A stretch of 64,000 nt of DNA from Oreohelix idahoensis (Eukaryota > Mollusca > Gastropoda > Stylommatophora > Oreohelicidae). The stretch's first letter is position 1. Each line of letters opens with the position of its first letter. The notes below the pieces were generated by a model. The model saw nothing but the letters and a program-made list of their open reading frames with translations, made no database searches and had not been told where the DNA came from. The stretch spans positions 1 to 64,000 of the forward strand of contig JAMPIV010012423.1 in the NCBI GenBank assembly GCA_024509875.1, given 5' to 3'. Positions 33,414 through 46,811 of this stretch are shown one piece after another. The translations under genes were made by a program, and so were the position numbers.

Positions 33414-33418
33414 GGCAC

Positions 33419-36400
33419 CCACACTGGTGCTATATTCAAATAACACTTCTTTTATTATTATACTGAATAATTTCTGTTATGCAAGTACTACCTATGGCAA
33501 AATGAACACAAATGTGGACTACACAGATGAAGGAACCATAAACATCACACCACGAAAACAAAATTCCAGTCACGAGGAAATAGATGATAGAACACAAAGA
33601 GAAGAGATAGATTAATATCTACAATGCGTGACTGAGCACGAACGAAAACAAGGGATACCTGTAAACATATTTACAAGATAGTAAGATGGGACAAGCGAAC
33701 ACGCCACTTAAACAGAACACAAGAAACACTGAATGTACACGACAATATAAATACATACACCACAGCTACAGCTAACACGAACAGGGCTTGGAATGTAAAG
33801 CAGGGCAGTCGCTGTAAAATCGTCTGCCAGACTCCGCCACAAAACAAACACCGCCACACCCTAAAAGAATCGGTCTAAACCAATCTTTTCCTACGAGAGA
33901 TCTAAACTGGATTAAACGCACCACCCTTCCTCCCTTGAAAACACGAATACACTGTAACACAAAAGACTCTACGAAAACCACACTCAACAATGAGGTGCTA
34001 GAAGCTAACTCTTGCACCAAGCACTATCTTCACTTCAGTGATAATAAACTAGGTAAACTATCAGTAATAGTATACTATAATGTCACAAACTATATATATA
34101 TATATATATATAATCCGAATATAACCAAACTACTAAGGCAATAAAGCAAGATCAGACTTAACTAACAATCAATATACATACACATTAAGATATACTAGTA
34201 CAGTAAAGAAAAGTCAAAACATGAGGAAAGAAAACAATAACAAACTGAGAAGCAAATAAAGCAACAGCACTACACTATTCAACAAGTCAAAGTAAATGAT
34301 AGATAGAATCAGTAAGAAAGACAGACAATAGAAAATTAAATTCTCAGAAAAACAAGAAAATATCAATATATTACATAATACATAAACATACAAACAATAA
34401 CTTACTGAAGTTCCAACGGCGCTTGAGAAAAAGAATCCTCAACACTGACGATGATGAAAAACACAGCACAAACCAGACTCCACAGTATCGAACGTGTAAT
34501 CCAAACGAATATAAGTCCAGGAATAGCTTCCGGTAAGTCGGATCTAAGTGTCACGGTACACCACGGTGCTCACACAGCACTGTCTATACTATCATTGGAA
34601 ATGTCTACTTCTTTCAAGTTCGGCTACACAGCTACAATACACAGTCTTCTGTAAGTCGGCAGGGCACAAAGTGTTACCGCTAACGTTGTTGCCGGTGGTG
34701 TTCATGTTCACGTTGTTACCGACAACAATCCTACGTTGCGGGTTGAGGGTCCCTCTTGAGGTTACCGGTGTTTTATATATTTGGTTCAATTCGTTGCCGG
34801 TATAAACTTCTCTGTTGTTGCCACCTTATTTTAGTGCAAGTTGATTTCAGTGTTAATATATATTAAGTGTGGTTTCTGTTAGCTTCCACTTCAAAGTTCA
34901 TTATTTTATCCATATTAGATTTGTGCTCTTTGATTGTAAATAACTCTCTAGGTCAAGAGCATATTGTGCCTTGTTGGTTAACGCGAATGATTGGGCAAAT
35001 TTGTATAACCTTCAACATCAATCAACTGGATAAGTCCGTGGTATTCAGAGTCCAACGAACACATTTTAATTACGGCAAAACAACCCATTAAAATACAGTT
35101 CATCATCACAATGCAAAAACATAATAAATCGTCACTTTAGTTTACCTCCTTCAGTAGTCATACCGTCACGTTATTTACACGTGATTCCGTGGATAGGCAA
35201 TCCAGTAGCGAATAACTTGACTGATGCGATTAATGTGACTTTGGATACTTATTCATAAATATTGCTCCCTGTCCATTATTATATCCAATTCCTAAACGTA
35301 CTCCATTTCCTCAATAGGATGTACAATCGTATCCACATAAAATATAGGCAGACCCTCGTGCCTTCTCATACATAAATCCTTTACATAAATATCATTATCA
35401 CGGGAGACTTCAAACTTGCGTCCGTCTGGGGCCAAGGTTAACAGAATAAGGGTACAATTACAATGATGTCACGTGCTAGCTTATCAACGCGACACGTCAT
35501 CCTAAAACTAAGCAACTTATGCTCTTCGCTTTCAACGCCGTGAATCGCGGAAACATATTATTATACATTAATTACATTTAAAAACCCAAAATGTGCAACT
35601 TTTACCCGAGCTCACTACAATAGTGGCTAATATCATAAATCCTATTGTAACACAAAGCATAAACAGATTTACCCCTGGTTGTGCATTTCTGGGTTGTCAG
35701 GCACGTCTGTGTTGACAGGCAATGTCACTGGCGTCGGCTTAGGAAGGTCACGTCAGAGCTTATTCACCCCTGGGTGGGCGCATCTGAAAAGCAATGGCAG
35801 ACCAAGCAGCCCATCATGATGACAGCACCTCGCAGGAACACTGGGATATAACGACAAAATCCCCATCCTGATGATACCACAGTCTATCACTCGGGCCCTG
35901 ATCACACCAATATTGACAAAATCTCCCTCCTGATGACACCACAGTCTATCGCTCGGGCCCTGATCACACCAATATTGACAAAATCTCCCTCCTGATGACA
36001 CCACAGTCCATCACTCGGGCCCAACTACACTAAAGAAAATAGCCAACCTGGTTTCCTCTACATCCTACATAACTCATCTAACAACACCTTTCATTCCACT
36101 GCTCCGGCTGGATCAATGTCGTCAACAAGCAAAAGGGCTCAGAAATGTGTCAAACTGACCCGTTTGACGCACACTGTAAGAACAGCTTAACACTTCAACA
36201 ACTGTACTCAACCCTGCAACAGCACCATAACAAACAACTTGAAACTTATCTGTACCCTACTTCACAGCGAAAGACTGAAAACATATCGCGAAATAGCTCT
36301 AACCACTGTGATGCTGAAAAGTAGGTCAGCGCTTGAGAACGAGGTCATGTCACGAGACCGCAAACAGGACACTAACAGATCGACACACACACTACCTTAC

Positions 36401-36690
36401 ACTGGACACTGAAACGTAAACAACTCACTCCCATGAGTTGACAATAAATTAGGAATGCGCCACCACATCTGACACTTCCTAACACTCTGTGTGTAGAAAA
36501 TTTAATGGCATCATTACTGCCCCACATGCTTTAATGCCTTACTATCAAATAATATAGGGTCAAAACGTCAGCTAGCTGGGAAATACCGCTATAACATACA
36601 GGCCTCTATGACCAAAAGAATAGTCCGCAATAAATATTATCAAAATATCGGCCCCACGGCCTCTAACTAACCGGACAAGAGCCACCCAGA
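33419..36690 (-). other. Element D long 5' leader
   Basis: This 3.3 kb region between the element D 5' LTR and the insertion point of E has no conserved frame. It holds (TA)n at about 34090-34112 and a 62-bp tandem repeat at about 35862-36010. On the minus strand, TGGGTGGCTCTTGTCC starts two bases after the LTR (at 36688 and leftward) and is the candidate primer-binding site. Confidence 0.65.
35862..36010. repeat. 62-bp tandem repeat, about 2.5 copies
   Basis: The unit contains CAGTCTATCGCTCGGGCCCTG and GATCACACCAATATTGAC. Copies start near 35862, 35924 and 35986 and are nearly identical. Confidence 0.85.
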
Positions 36691-37369
36691 TGTCAACCTA
36701 CTAGTATTAGCGTGGATTTATCACTATCATCATAGGCATATCACAGCAACAATAGCAAGGCTCATTTGCTAGAAGTACAACCACACTAAGTCTAGCTGTC
36801 ACTAAATTATATAAAACAACCACAACACCTAGAACAGGTACTGACCCTTGTAATGAAGGTAACACACACCATGAAAATGCAAAGTACAGTGCAATGAAAA
36901 CTGCCACATATCTTGCCATACACTATATAGTTCAACATAAGAACCAAAATGGTCATCGACATAAACTCATCAGTGAATGCACAATGACTATCGCTCATAG
37001 ACGACATTTACTACTAAGTTAACGCAATACATAATTGCGACCAACGTATCACAAATAATAATCAGGAAGGGGAAAATCACTAGAATCTTCAAAGCACAAT
37101 CTAGCACCCATCAAATACTCCTGAACATAAGAACATCGGCAAGCACTGAGCAAAAGTGGCACTCATATATCACAGCACAATTGCTGACAAAGGCAAGAAA
37201 ACGTTCCACCGAACGGCGGACATCGCAAGAATCAATTTGCGCCAAAAGGTTTCTCCCGGCTTCCGTTCTAGCCGAGACCTGCCGAACGGGTTTTTTTAAC
37301 GATGAACAACAGTGTTGTCACTCTCCAGCGTAACCAATATAGAATTTAGTGAATGTTTATCCCGTGACA
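36691..37369 (-). repeat. Element D 5' LTR
   Basis: This 679-bp copy matches 21712-22386 with roughly 4 percent differences, and its right edge is followed by CTGAG. Confidence 0.9.
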
Positions 37370-37374
37370 CTGAG

Positions 37375-37680
37375 CCAGTTCTGTACATGAGTATGTCATC
37401 TGAGAAAGTTAATGTTCGTCCCAGTCCTGTTGGTTGAAAGGTTGCTACGTGTGCTGTGTAGATGTTAAACAGGTGATAGTGGAGAACCCTGCGGTAGTCC
37501 TGGGCAAATGCGCATTGGTTCCGATATCCATGTTCCAAAGCAAAATGCAACTGATCTCTGCATTAAGGCAGCTGCTATCGACCTTGTTATCCAAGGGTTT
37601 ACACCACATGCCATTAAACAGACTATTAGTTAAGGAATGTTGAAGAAGAAATGGTAATGAGTGATAGAGTAATGGGAATA
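37375..37680 (-). pseudogene. Decayed LINE: RT core, right half
   Basis: The minus strand encodes a broken RT around [18 protein letters not shown] followed by TFSDDILMYRTGS, a variant of the catalytic YADD box. The protein sense continues across element D into 21706. Frame changes between 37450 and 37600 show decay. The right edge is lost in the (AT)n tract. Confidence 0.7.
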
Positions 37681-37691
37681 AGTATTTACTA

Positions 37692-37885
<194 letters not shown>

Positions 37886-37988
37886 ACATACCTTAATTCT
37901 GAGGGAAATGAATTGATGTGTAATTCTTTCTGACAGAATATCCCTTACAGAGGCAAGAACTTCAAAAGTTTCTATTAAAGATTTGTAT

Positions 37989-38189
<201 letters not shown>

Positions 38190-38289
38190 TATATTGAATA
38201 TTCGGACACATTGTTGGTAGTTTCTTCATTCAGCTGAATTTTATTGCAGAAGCCATTAAAGTGGAGTAGTGTGATTTCTACAATAAGGT

Positions 38290-38990
38290 ACCGACAAGCT
38301 GACGACCGATAACTTAAATATCACATACCAGATTCTCCCTGTCGAGTTTACACATATGCTGTAGGTTTCAAGGTCAGTATGGGCAATTTGGTAGTTTCGC
38401 TGGAAAAAGTCTGTGTCTTATACTCGTGTGGATATCTGATAAGGCCCCAACAGAATCTCCTTTAATAATTTTCCTACGACCGTCTCGATGTCTGGGTTCA
38501 ATTTTCCATAGCATGAAACGTCAGGATTCATATTTGCGCCTATATATTTGTGCGTGTAACCGCTAGTTTGAGTCGGGCATAAAGCGCGGAATGTCGGACT
38601 TAGAGACATTTTTTCCGATCATTTTTAAGTGATTTTGCAATTTCGACGGGAACCTAGCTGACGAACGATAACATAAATATCAACTACCGGATTCTCTCTG
38701 TCGAGTTTTAACATATGCGGTAGGTTTCAAGGTCCGTGAGTGCAATTTGGTAATTTTGCTGAAAATGTCAGTCTTATAGGCTTGTAGATTTGAGCTGAGC
38801 TCCCTAGCAAAGTGCCATTAATTATTTTCGTACGATGGTTTCGACGACGGCGTTAGATTTTCCGTAGCTTGAAATCCAGGAATCCGTTTTTGTCACATTA
38901 GGTTAAATCTGACCCTACCGGTAGTACAGAGCGCATGCTGAAAACTTGAGACATTTTTCTGCCCGCACGAACACCGAATTTACTTACTGT
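38290..38990. repeat. Diverged tandem repeat, unit about 360 bp
   Basis: Blocks at about 38293 and 38655 share ordered segments (AGCTGACGAxCGATAAC, CTGTCGAGTTT, GTAGGTTTCAAGGTC, then GAGACATTTTT at the unit end). No coding frame is conserved between the copies. Confidence 0.75.
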
Positions 38991-39461
38991 ACAGCTAACG
39001 GGACGCTGTTTGATATGAAGCAGTCGGTGTATGTCTTGTCTGGGAAGCGTTTCTCATTTTCCAGCTAGCGACCGCTGGCGGACGCTGTCTCGAAAGACTG
39101 CGCGTGTTGTTTCTGGTAACGGGCTTTCCAAGTTCATCGAGTAGCGAGTCAGTGGTTTTGTGTGTGTTCGGCTTGTGTGTCCTTAAGCGCAAGCCCGGTT
39201 GTGATGTGAGCAAGCCGTCGCACTTCCGTATCCTGGCATGACGAAGATCTCGAACAAAGTCTCGCTCTCGCAATGAGCCGTGGTCCGGCAGTCAGTAAGC
39301 TATTGTGGCTTTCGGCCAATCCTTTCCGACAAGGGGAACGTCTTGTCGGCAGGCAGCCAGTGGTTCTCGTCTAAGGTGAAGAAAGCAATAAGAAAATCAC
39401 CGGGGCCGCAAGGATCCGCTCTGCACAGAGCGCTGTCTCCCTCCCCACGAGACAGATCCAA
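38991..39461. other. GC-richer segment preceding element F LTR
   Basis: CpG-containing sequence without a supported gene. It occupies the place of the distal U3 of the 5' LTR but does not match the 3' LTR at 49504-49928. Confidence 0.5.
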
Positions 39462-41703
39462 GAGATGACACGGCAGTGCGAACCACAGTGGACAAAGCAA
39501 GCTTCTCGCAGACTTCGCACCTCTGTGTCAACCGGCAGACTTGCCCGAAAGACTGAGAAACGGGAGAAACCCGAGCGACCAGGGAATGGAGTAACAGGCC
39601 ATGTCGGGCGGCGAAGAATCTCATTTTTTCCTCAAGATGAAGAAAAGTGTGAAATTCTCACACGACCCCTTTAAGTTACATTCCAGTTAGTATAAATAAA
39701 GACTCTGAAAAACTGCATTTTATCATTCGTTTTGCCAGATTTTAAGAAGCACTACCTATAGCAGAATCCTGCTAGATTCCATCTGGATCTTTCGGATATA
39801 TATTATAGTGAATTCTTTTCTGTGCAGACGGTAATTTATACATTAGCTTCGAGTGATCAGTGGACTAGTTATTTCATTTTATTTCACTGGATTGTGGTGT
39901 AAATTTAAACTTATTAAATAAACCCATTTTCAAAGTTCTAGTGCAAACTAAATGTTACATCTATAAGTTAATTTCCAAATACAATAGACGCGTAAATTAA
40001 ATTTGAAAGCCGTTAAGGGAATTATAACTAGTTAATACAGTTTAGTCTGTATATATAGATGTGTGCTTTTAACTACTAGGCTCGCGGGGAGCTTTTCTTG
40101 AGTTTATATAATTGAAGACGCGAGTGCAGAAAATAGGCTTACTGTAAATTTATCGTGCGTCAGATTATAATATGATTTGTATTGCATTTCATGTTTTTTT
40201 TCTATCTTTCATCCAGAATGATCATTCAACCTTGCATCCCAGCAATTAAATTATATACAGAGTCCTGCCAACTCAATTTGATAACTCCAATGACGTATGA
40301 ACTTTTTTAAAGCTAAACTTGTGGCGACCTGTTGCGAGTCTCGCTCCTCTGAATTTAACTGAGAATAAAACTACCCAAGAAACACTTTTAAAATACTAAT
40401 TCATATAGTCCTTAAAGTAAACTGGAGAATAACACTGACAGTAGCCACTTTTATTTACTGCTTTATTAGTGGAAGAGATCACAGATTTATCTGAACACTG
40501 TCTGTCTAGTATTTTCATCGGATGTTCCCCCCCCCCCCCCCCCCGAAGAAGAACTTATTTCAGTGTTTTTTTAGTCTGTCACATTACGCCATAAGAGTTT
40601 CACCACCAGCGGTGTGAATCTAGGAGACCACACCATTCCCCACACCTAGCCAAGTGCCTGTGCCATTCATTAGGAACTTTATCTAGAACCAACAGTAACA
40701 CTTACGCTTCATCGTCTAGCGATTTTCGAGACCATTTGCTACCAGCCAACCTCGATAAATCTGGGGCTTGACACAGAAGTAAAAAGACATTTTCCATTGG
40801 TCTAGTGTTTATCTGCTGTTGTAAAATTTCTATGAAGTGCCAGAATCCACGATTCGGTAAGTGTGTGTGTGACTGTGTGCGGGCCTTCACAAGCTTGTTT
40901 TTTTTTTTTTTGAACGAAAGGAGATTTAATCTTTCTACCATTTTAATTAGTTCTACCTAATATTAATTTTGTACTGTATTCATTGTATGGGATTTCTCCA
41001 AGTGGGATTTATTAACTGTGTTTTTCCCCTCCCGTAAATCTGTTGAATACAGGGGAAACCTTTGAGAACCATAGGATTTTTTCTACCCCACACTAATTAC
41101 TGTAAACCCTCGTCTCAGAGTAATAAATTTACCGTTGGGTTAAATTGCCTACCTCTGATCATCATCTCACCCCCCTCTTCCCCCTTCCCCCCCCCCTGTC
41201 TTTGTGACCGGGCTTTTTTTTCTTTGTAAAATACAAGCGGGAAGGGTGTATTGAATACTTCTCCTCAAAAACCCTCCCCACCTTGTCATTTTTAGTTTTG
41301 TAACCTTTGATTTCTGCATGTAAATTGATAATTGTTTGTGACTTGATTTTATGCTAAATAAAAGTAATAAAACTTTTAGCATTTGTGTTGGCAGGCCCAA
41401 ACCCAAACTTACCCATATTCGTTATCGTAGTCTGTATTCACGTACGTTGTGTGTTTGAATCACCAAATTGGTGAGTGCACCTGAGTGTCTGGAAACTGGC
41501 AAACAATTGTTTGTTCAGAAGAGTGGTAGGAATAGTGTTGAGAGACAAATATTGTCGTAAAAGAGACTGTCCTTACTCTTCCCAGCACTTGTGAATCAAC
41601 GATCCTTCTTTCCTAAATCCTTATTCTCACAGAGCCTTCACTATCATTCTACACTCTAACGGGACCACTATCCACCAGAATTCTCTCAGAAAAATTTACG
41701 ACA
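39462..41703 (+). repeat. Element F 5' LTR (distal U3 missing)
   Basis: It matches 49929-52150 closely. TATAAATAAA at 39691-39700 is the likely TATA box and AATAAA at 41357-41362 the poly(A) signal. A run of C (40527-40544) differs in length and purity from the other copy. It ends TTTACGACA. Confidence 0.88.
39691..39700 (+). promoter_or_regulatory. TATA box of element F LTR
   Basis: TATAAATAAA is conserved in both LTRs (39691 and 50158), upstream of the probable R region. Confidence 0.6.
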
Positions 41704-41737
41704 ATAAATGGTTGGTTCGTTCGGAATTCTGAGCTTC

Positions 41738-42546
41738 ATCTGTGTTACGGTGTTTTTATTGATGTCGGCTGCTATAGTTGGCAGTGCGCAATTTTAGGTC
41801 AATAGAATTAATAAAGATTGATATTGATACTTCACGGATTAGTGAACGCAAAGTACACGGTCAAATTGTGACGTGTTAGCGTCGATAAGGTCACGCTTCG
41901 TGACTTAGATACCGGACCCATTGTACGTTGTCCGTCAAGCCGTGAAGACGTGTCTTACCTCCTTCCAAGGTTAGGCTTTGCTAATAGCCGTAATTATGTA
42001 AATTGATATAATGACTCAGGGTCAGTCCAGATGAAATTATACAGGAGGAATTTATAAGGTTGGTGATTAATCTGAGTTACGAAAGGATAGTTGATAAGTT
42101 GTTTGATTTATATTCGTCAAGACTCATGTGCTCATTTCTGGCTGTCTGGATCACAGCAGCGCACGTACACAGCTATCATGTTCTGTTGACATGAATTCGA
42201 TATGACACGGACGGATAAGAATATGTATTAATTGGAATTCAGATGTCAAATGTATTTTTACTATGACCAATGCTCATGATGTTGTCATATGTTTAATCGT
42301 AATAAATTGTATCCTGTGGACTCGCAATACCCTTGGACTTGTCAAGTGAATATTATTAACTTGTTGATCATTTCTACCCCAGCATTCGCGTACTATACTA
42401 TTGAAGCACGATGATCAAATTTATAAATGGGAAATAAGAAAATTCAAGAAATGGCCAGAATTGTGAACAATTCTTATTGATATAATAATTTGGACATTTA
42501 GATGCAAGGACAAACTAACTCAACAATAGAATCTTGCAACAATCTG
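41738..42546 (+). mobile_element. Solo LTR, family C, copy 1
   Basis: 41743-42541 starts TGTTACGGTG and ends TTGCAACA. ATCTG flanks both sides (41738-41742 and 42542-42546). The 5' half is clearly related to the copy at 46812 (shared GGTCACGC..GTGACTT and CTCATGTGCTCATTTCTGGCTG). It lies in the leader of element F. Confidence 0.85.
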
Positions 42547-42748
42547 CAGCGAGTACGAAAATAAATAAGGCGCTCGCTGGTATTTTGAGTCTATCTAGAG
42601 AGAGTGTGCTTGATTGTCTTTGTGAAGTAGGGTGTAATTTTTAAAAAAATGTAATTACTTCCCCTAGACCAAACCTTTTAATATTTTGGGCCGACCACAC
42701 ACAACAATTATTACAGGTCGGTTTCTTTCCACAGGAGCCGGAAGTTAC

Positions 42749-43888
42749 TGATAATAAAATTTTTGTTACCTTTTTATTCTCTGGCAGAAAGGAAAAAAAA
42801 TTGAAATTTTTTGTTATATAATTGCTGGGATCGCGTAATTGTTTAACAAATCACATAGGTGTTGCTTGGATGGTTGTAATCGTGTTCGAAGAGTGTCGAT
42901 AGGTGTTGTCAACATGAAGACAAACAAACGGTCAACTCGACCTACGCAGTGGTGTATTGATTTAGAGTGAGGATACAGTACATGCGAATGATGGAAAATG
43001 TTCTGAGAGTTTACAATAGACCAATCTCACTCACTTATGGCTGGAAGTCATTTACGCCAACTACTGTGTACGTTTCATACAGTTTAATTGGAACGATCAC
43101 ACTTGACAGCACGGGTACGGTGACATCAGACAGGTTGGCATAAATCATAATAATGTTGATCAATGAAATACACTATCACATGGGCATTCATGTTGCATAA
43201 CAGTACAAATGGAATGTCAGTAGACGAATGTCATCTTCATCTGGTTAATATACATCTAAACGTACAACCGTACGACTGCCCATCGAATACAATGCCTCAG
43301 AAAAAGTTCATAAGAAATGCGTCTTTACCTTGGTATCCGAAATACACTAGAATATGATTCTGCCATTCCTTGGCAGTAAGAATAAACACTGGGGTGAATA
43401 ATACATGGTATGTCTAAAGAGACTACCTCTTTCCCCATTAATATAGAGATCACTTTTCAGCGACAGGCCGCTACAACAATTCAGCACCCATCAGGGCGGA
43501 ACCTTCTCACCTTCACCAAGCGACACATCCGCCAAACAACCTTTGACCCCCAAGTTCGACACCGAAGATATAGTTCGACTTAGACATACAAAGATATTAA
43601 GATATAAGACAGACTCGTCCTACATAGACAAGAACTACACATAGATTCGGGCCATAGATATTCTGCAGCAAGAACAATCTATTTCTAACCAAACAAAGAA
43701 TAGATCGCTGTAAACCTAGATCCCTACGCTGAGTTCGATATTCAGGAAAGATACAAGAACAGATAACTCACAGAATGAATACACATCGACTAATCTGAGT
43801 TCTGTCCGTTAGACTAATAATCGTGAATTCAAAGATAAAGATATTTTTATCAGACAAATAATTACATTTTTCATTTGTATGCGTAACA
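42749..43888 (-). mobile_element. Diverged family B LTR, minus strand
   Basis: The reverse complement aligns along much of the solo LTR at 6726-8200, for example around 43555-43690 against 6890-7010 and 42930-43000 against 8000-8050. Edges TGATAA and TAACA suit an inverted TG...CA LTR, but no matching target duplication was found, so the ends are approximate. Confidence 0.7.
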
Positions 43889-44351
43889 ACAGTAATCTGT
43901 GCGCCACACAAAAGAATATGTGCGCAACAATAGGTTTTTGAAGTTAGCAAGAGCTGAGCTACGCTAAAGACGCTTATTCTGATTTTTATTATCCTGTTAA
44001 TATCGTCTCTAACTCATAACTGACTTCAGAGGGCGGAGTTTTGTAGTGGAGAATTAAAATTTCACTGACATTTTTTTTCCTTTAAATTGTTTTATATATA
44101 AATTTTTTTTCTCTACTATTAGTAAAAGTAGATTGTTTCCTAGTGTAACTTCTCATTTTAAGTGGCTTAGTCGCTTGCGTTAAGAGTCTTAAGTGACAGT
44201 AATAGCAGCGATAAGTTAGCACAGTACAAGGTAGGAGGTAACACAAGTAAAGTTATACTTTGTGTTTTTTTTCTCGTAGCGGCTTTGAGTTTATTTCCCT
44301 CCTAGTCTCTTCTTACTATTCTCTAGTCTTAGAAGCATCCAGTTCTTTATC
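43889..44351 (+). other. Element F leader before gag
   Basis: Noncoding AT-rich sequence leading to the gag ATG at 44352. No clear primer-binding site was assigned; TGGTTGGTTCGTTCGG at 41709, six bases after the LTR, is a candidate. Confidence 0.5.
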
Positions 44352-44611
44352 ATGGCAGAGAGAATTAGGATGAGGTCCATTTTGAGACAGGAAGCGAAAG
44401 ACTCAGGATTAGAAGGAGAAGCCGCGAACGTATTTGTAAACACGGAACTTGAAAGGTATGACGCGGAGCAAGAGAGAGCAGAGAGGAAGGAAGCACAGGA
44501 TAGAGCAGAGAAGAAGGAAGCAGAAGAGAGGCAGAAGCTAGGAAGAAAGAAGCGGACGATCGTCAATTGGAGCAGAAGTAAATTGAGGCGGAGATGGAAG
44601 CTTGCAGGGAA

Positions 44612-44642
<31 letters not shown>

Positions 44643-45558
44643 CAGCACGAATTGGCGCTTAAGGCTTTAGAGATTCGGGGTGCCTCTGCTTCTAATAATG
44701 GAGAGCCGTCTTCACCCCAGTCTCAGTCAGTGGATCTCTCCAGCACTCAGTCTGCCCAATTAACTGCGATGTCTTTTACTTTAGAATCCTTTGGAAGCCC
44801 CAATAAGAAAATTGACAGCTACCTAGAAAAATTCGAGAGGCTTGCAAATCTGTATGGGTTAGAGAGTTCCCGCTGGGAATTTAAACTCTCAACGTCACTA
44901 AAAGCTAATGCTTATGATGTATACACAATGCTGGGACCGAACCAACATGATTTGAGCAGATAAAGTCCACTATGTCGAAAGAAACACGTAGATTTTTGGC
45001 TAAACAGGGGCAGTCAGGCTTGAGGACATCCTCAATAAGGCCGAACGCTATAGCAATGCAATGGCCGAACTTCCCAGCACTAAACGTAAACCCACAGATG
45101 TGCCATCTCGAAAACAAAATCTAGAGCATTCATCCTATTCCTCTAATTCTTCTCAGCAGTATAGCCAACGAGATAATAATACCCAGAGACCTCCCCAGGA
45201 AAAATCGAAATTCTACAAAACCCGATATCTCCAAAACAACAATTCTGATCAACCCACCAAGCCTACGTGGCTGCGTGGCTACCAAGGTCAAGGAAAAGGG
45301 AAGACCCCTACACCAGGAACGTCTGATCAGGGCAAGCAGACCGGGCCTAATCGCATCGGCTGTTTGCATACAGCCTCGCCAGGAAGAGTCAATGTCAGTG
45401 ATTCTCAACCTGAGGGGGACCGACCCTCAACGCGAGGAACTGTAATTTTGAATGGTACGTCTACTACATGTCTTTTTGACACAGGATTAAGTTTTGATTG
45501 TATTGTCGCCAGACACCTAGTCAAACCCGATCAGGAGACAGAGGAAACGTCAAATTAA
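44352..45558 (+). pseudogene. Element F gag, internally deleted
   Basis: Starts MAERIRM at ATG 44352, parallel to MAELAKF of element G. An acidic and basic coiled coil includes a (GA)n-encoded RERERERE run. The capsid segment FGSPNKKIDSYLEKFERL follows. At TAA 44961 the frame stops and roughly 75 codons present in G are missing; homology resumes near MSKETRRFLAKQ. The second frame (45061-45558) reaches the protease LFDTGLSFD. The zinc knuckle seen in G is absent. Confidence 0.8.
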
Positions 45559-45875
45559 GTGGAGTTTTCAGGAGTGATGCACCCAGGACGCTTCCTATCG
45601 CACTGGTAGAAATACACTCTGATTTTGTCAGAGGTGTTATCAAAGCGGCCACTATGGATGATCCCATCTACCCAGTTATCCTGGGATGTAGATATGTCTT
45701 TATTGGGAGACCAAAGGAGCCGATTATGGCAGCGGTAACCACAAGAGGGCAAAATAAGAAGGAGAGGGAGCCTGCGCCAAATTTGTTGCCGAATGAACTG
45801 AAGGAGGCGCAACAAAAGGACCCTACTCTGGAGCCCTGCTTTAGAAAACTGCCCATGGCCAAGGACCCCAAATAG
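45498..45875 (+). pseudogene. Element F protease C-part and linker
   Basis: After a frameshift near 45550 the frame encodes DDPIYPVILGCRYVFIG, matching the post-DTG segment of G, then a linker with VTTRGQNKK. TAG at 45873-45875 interrupts the frame that continues into integrase at 45906. Confidence 0.75.
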
Positions 45876-45905
45876 CACGGAGACATCTTTTCTAAGGATG
45901 GCGTA

Positions 45906-46811
45906 TTGTATCGTAGAACGGGCGACCCGGATACGGGGAATAACCAGCTCCTAGTACCGATACAGTACCGAAGCCAAATCTTAGAAATGGGGCACTCTCT
46001 TCCCTTTAGCGGACATATGGGACAAAACGCCACTATTCAGCGAATAAAAAACCATTATTGGTGGCCAGAAATGAACTCTGAAATTATCAGGTATGTGAAA
46101 TCCTGCGCCCAGTGCCAACGTGTAGCACCCAAACACTTGACACCCCCAGTACCTATGGGGCAAATGCCAATAGTAGGTACTCCATTTGAACGGGTTGCTG
46201 TCGACATCATTGGACCCCTGGAAAGGACCAAAAGAAGGAACAGGTTCATCCTGACCGTAGTCGACACTTGCACTATGTGGGCCGAAGCTATACCGCCAAC
46301 ATGCACGGATTCCAAGCATGTCGCTGAAGCCCTCGTGCAAATTTTTACACCGTTGGGATTCCCTCAACAAGTTTTGACGGACAATGGATCCCAATTCCGT
46401 AGCCTATTAATGGAGGAGATCTTTAAGATCTTGAGGGCCAAACATATCCACACAAGTCCCTACAATCCGGCCGGAAATGGGCTCGTGGAACATTTTAACG
46501 GCAGCCTGACCATGATGTTATGTAAGCTGGGTCAGGAGAAACCGGAAGACTGGGACCTATATATATCTGCTGCCTTATTCGCATACAGAGAGGTTCCCCA
46601 AGCGTCTACGGGTTGTGCGCCAGCTGCACTTTTATTTGGCAGACCTATTAAGGGGCCACTAGAAGCCTTACTTCGGTCCCTGACAGACCAAAAGGCTGAC
46701 GAGACAGTCGTCTCTGCAAGCAAGTATGTATCTGAGCTCAAGGAAAGGCTAAAGCTAGGATGGGATCTAGCTACGACAAACCTTAAGAAAGCCCGCGTTA
46801 AACATGCTAAT
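45906..46811 (+). pseudogene. Element F integrase: zinc domain and catalytic core
   Basis: The HHCC domain reads GHSLPFSGHMG ... CAQCQRVAPKH. The DDE core has D in VAVDIIGPL, D in VLTDNGSQF and E in NGLVEHFNG, all present. Integrase joins element cDNA to host DNA. The frame is interrupted at 46811 by the family C solo LTR and resumes near 47660. Confidence 0.85.

Larger units (their letters stand above)
26327..33418 (+). mobile_element. LTR element E, nested in D, gag-like only
   Basis: LTRs at 26332-27366 and 32380-33413 differ at roughly nine sites by eye (about 99 percent identity), start TGTAACGAG and end CTTTATCA. GGCAC flanks both ends (26327-26331 and 33414-33418). The only substantial coding region is a plus-strand coiled-coil frame at 28386-30420. 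No zinc knuckle, protease, RT or integrase motif is visible. It is younger than element D by nesting and by LTR divergence. Confidence 0.92.

Noticed and set aside
39280..39674. Basic frames at 39280-39674 and 49911-50141 as a small conserved gene
   Set aside because: They fall at the same LTR position in element F, upstream of the TATA box, and show no domain.
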